Part shown: positions 6,832-6,896 of the stretch, in pieces
Layout: each line of letters opens with the position of its first letter
How positions within the stretch are numbered: position 1 is the stretch's first letter
Notes under the pieces: generated by a model
Told to the model about the DNA's origin: nothing
Database searches by the model: none
What the model saw: the letters and a program-made list of their open reading frames with translations, nothing else
Origin: an uncultured bacterium
Lineage (GTDB): Bacteria > Bacillota > Clostridia > Lachnospirales > Lachnospiraceae
Length of the DNA stretch: 6,896 nt
NCBI GenBank assembly: GCA_905214955.1
Contig: CAJMON010000103.1
Location: 1-6,896, forward strand
Direction: 5' to 3'
Translations under genes and position numbers: made by a program

Positions 6832-6860
6832 TTCTGTAAATTCAGATCTTCTATGATAAT
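6832..6860 (+). promoter_or_regulatory. Weak possible promoter downstream of the terminator
   Basis: TATGATAAT at 6852-6860 contains two overlapping -10-like hexamers, TATGAT and GATAAT. TTCTGT at 6832-6837 lies 17 bp before GATAAT but is a poor -35. If real, transcription would begin near 6865-6867, at the start of the final hairpin, and bypass the riboswitch. Confidence 0.3.
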
Positions 6861-6866
6861 TGATGC

Positions 6867-6896
6867 GGCTTAACAGCAGATTTCTGTGGTTAAGCC
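6867..6896 (+). other. Hairpin-forming inverted repeat at the window end
   Basis: GGCTTAAC (6867-6874) pairs perfectly with GTTAAGCC (6889-6896), and GCAG/CTGT (6876-6879 with 6884-6887) continues the stem after one A-G mismatch, leaving a 4-nt loop. It could be a leader stem of the next gene, part of another structured RNA or, if T residues follow, a second terminator. The window ends exactly at the last paired base, so its extent cannot be judged. Confidence 0.6.

Noticed and set aside
6744..6839. A 31-codon ORF starting with ATG inside the aptamer and running through the terminator
   Set aside because: It has no Shine-Dalgarno sequence, its start lies in a conserved aptamer helix and it crosses the terminator T tract. 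It looks coincidental.
6824..6863. Sigma-28 (flagellar) promoter for the gene after the riboswitch
   Set aside because: TAAA elements are present, but the spacing to GATAA is 11 or 24 bp rather than about 15, and the GCCGATAA box is not matched.
1..6896. CRISPR array, tRNA, rRNA, insertion sequence or prophage element
   Set aside because: No regularly spaced repeats, tRNA cloverleaf, transposase or terminal inverted repeats were seen on either strand.

Overview
The window looks like a chromosomal segment of a Clostridia-type Firmicute, most likely Lachnospiraceae. The reasons are strong AGGAGG-type ribosome binding sites, moderate GC content with AGA and AAA-rich codon use, an isomerase-type uronate operon, a clostridial-style MutS-like ATPase gene and a clostridial-looking cyclic-di-GMP-I riboswitch. 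The species cannot be named from the sequence alone. All supported genes lie on the + strand.

Region 1 (1-3198) is a galacturonate catabolism operon. A TTGACA promoter with an extended -10 is followed by a perfect 18-bp palindromic operator of LacI/CcpA type, then uxaA (altronate dehydratase) and uxaB (tagaturonate reductase), and a clear intrinsic terminator. UxaB reduces D-tagaturonate to D-altronate and UxaA dehydrates altronate to 2-keto-3-deoxygluconate. The first enzyme (UxaC) and the kinase and aldolase that finish the route are not in this window.

Region 2 (3199-6630) holds two genes 39 bp apart with no terminator between them. The first encodes an 800-residue fusion of a MutS-like ATPase, lacking the mismatch-recognition domains and with an Asn-Glu Walker B, to a complete HAD subfamily IA phosphatase-like domain. 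The second encodes a 302-residue, almost wholly coiled-coil cytoplasmic protein whose N terminus resembles DivIVA. Neither gene has an obvious metabolic link to the uronate operon.

Region 3 (6631-6896) has no protein-coding gene I can support. It holds a strong extended -10 promoter starting 5 bp after the coiled-coil gene, a cyclic-di-GMP-I (GEMM) aptamer and an intrinsic terminator whose 5' arm overlaps the 3' end of the aptamer. After that come a weak possible promoter and a hairpin running to the last base. The regulated gene lies beyond the window.

The most notable items are the MutS-like/HAD fusion and the riboswitch. I did not find convincing evidence of a wholly new multi-gene system.
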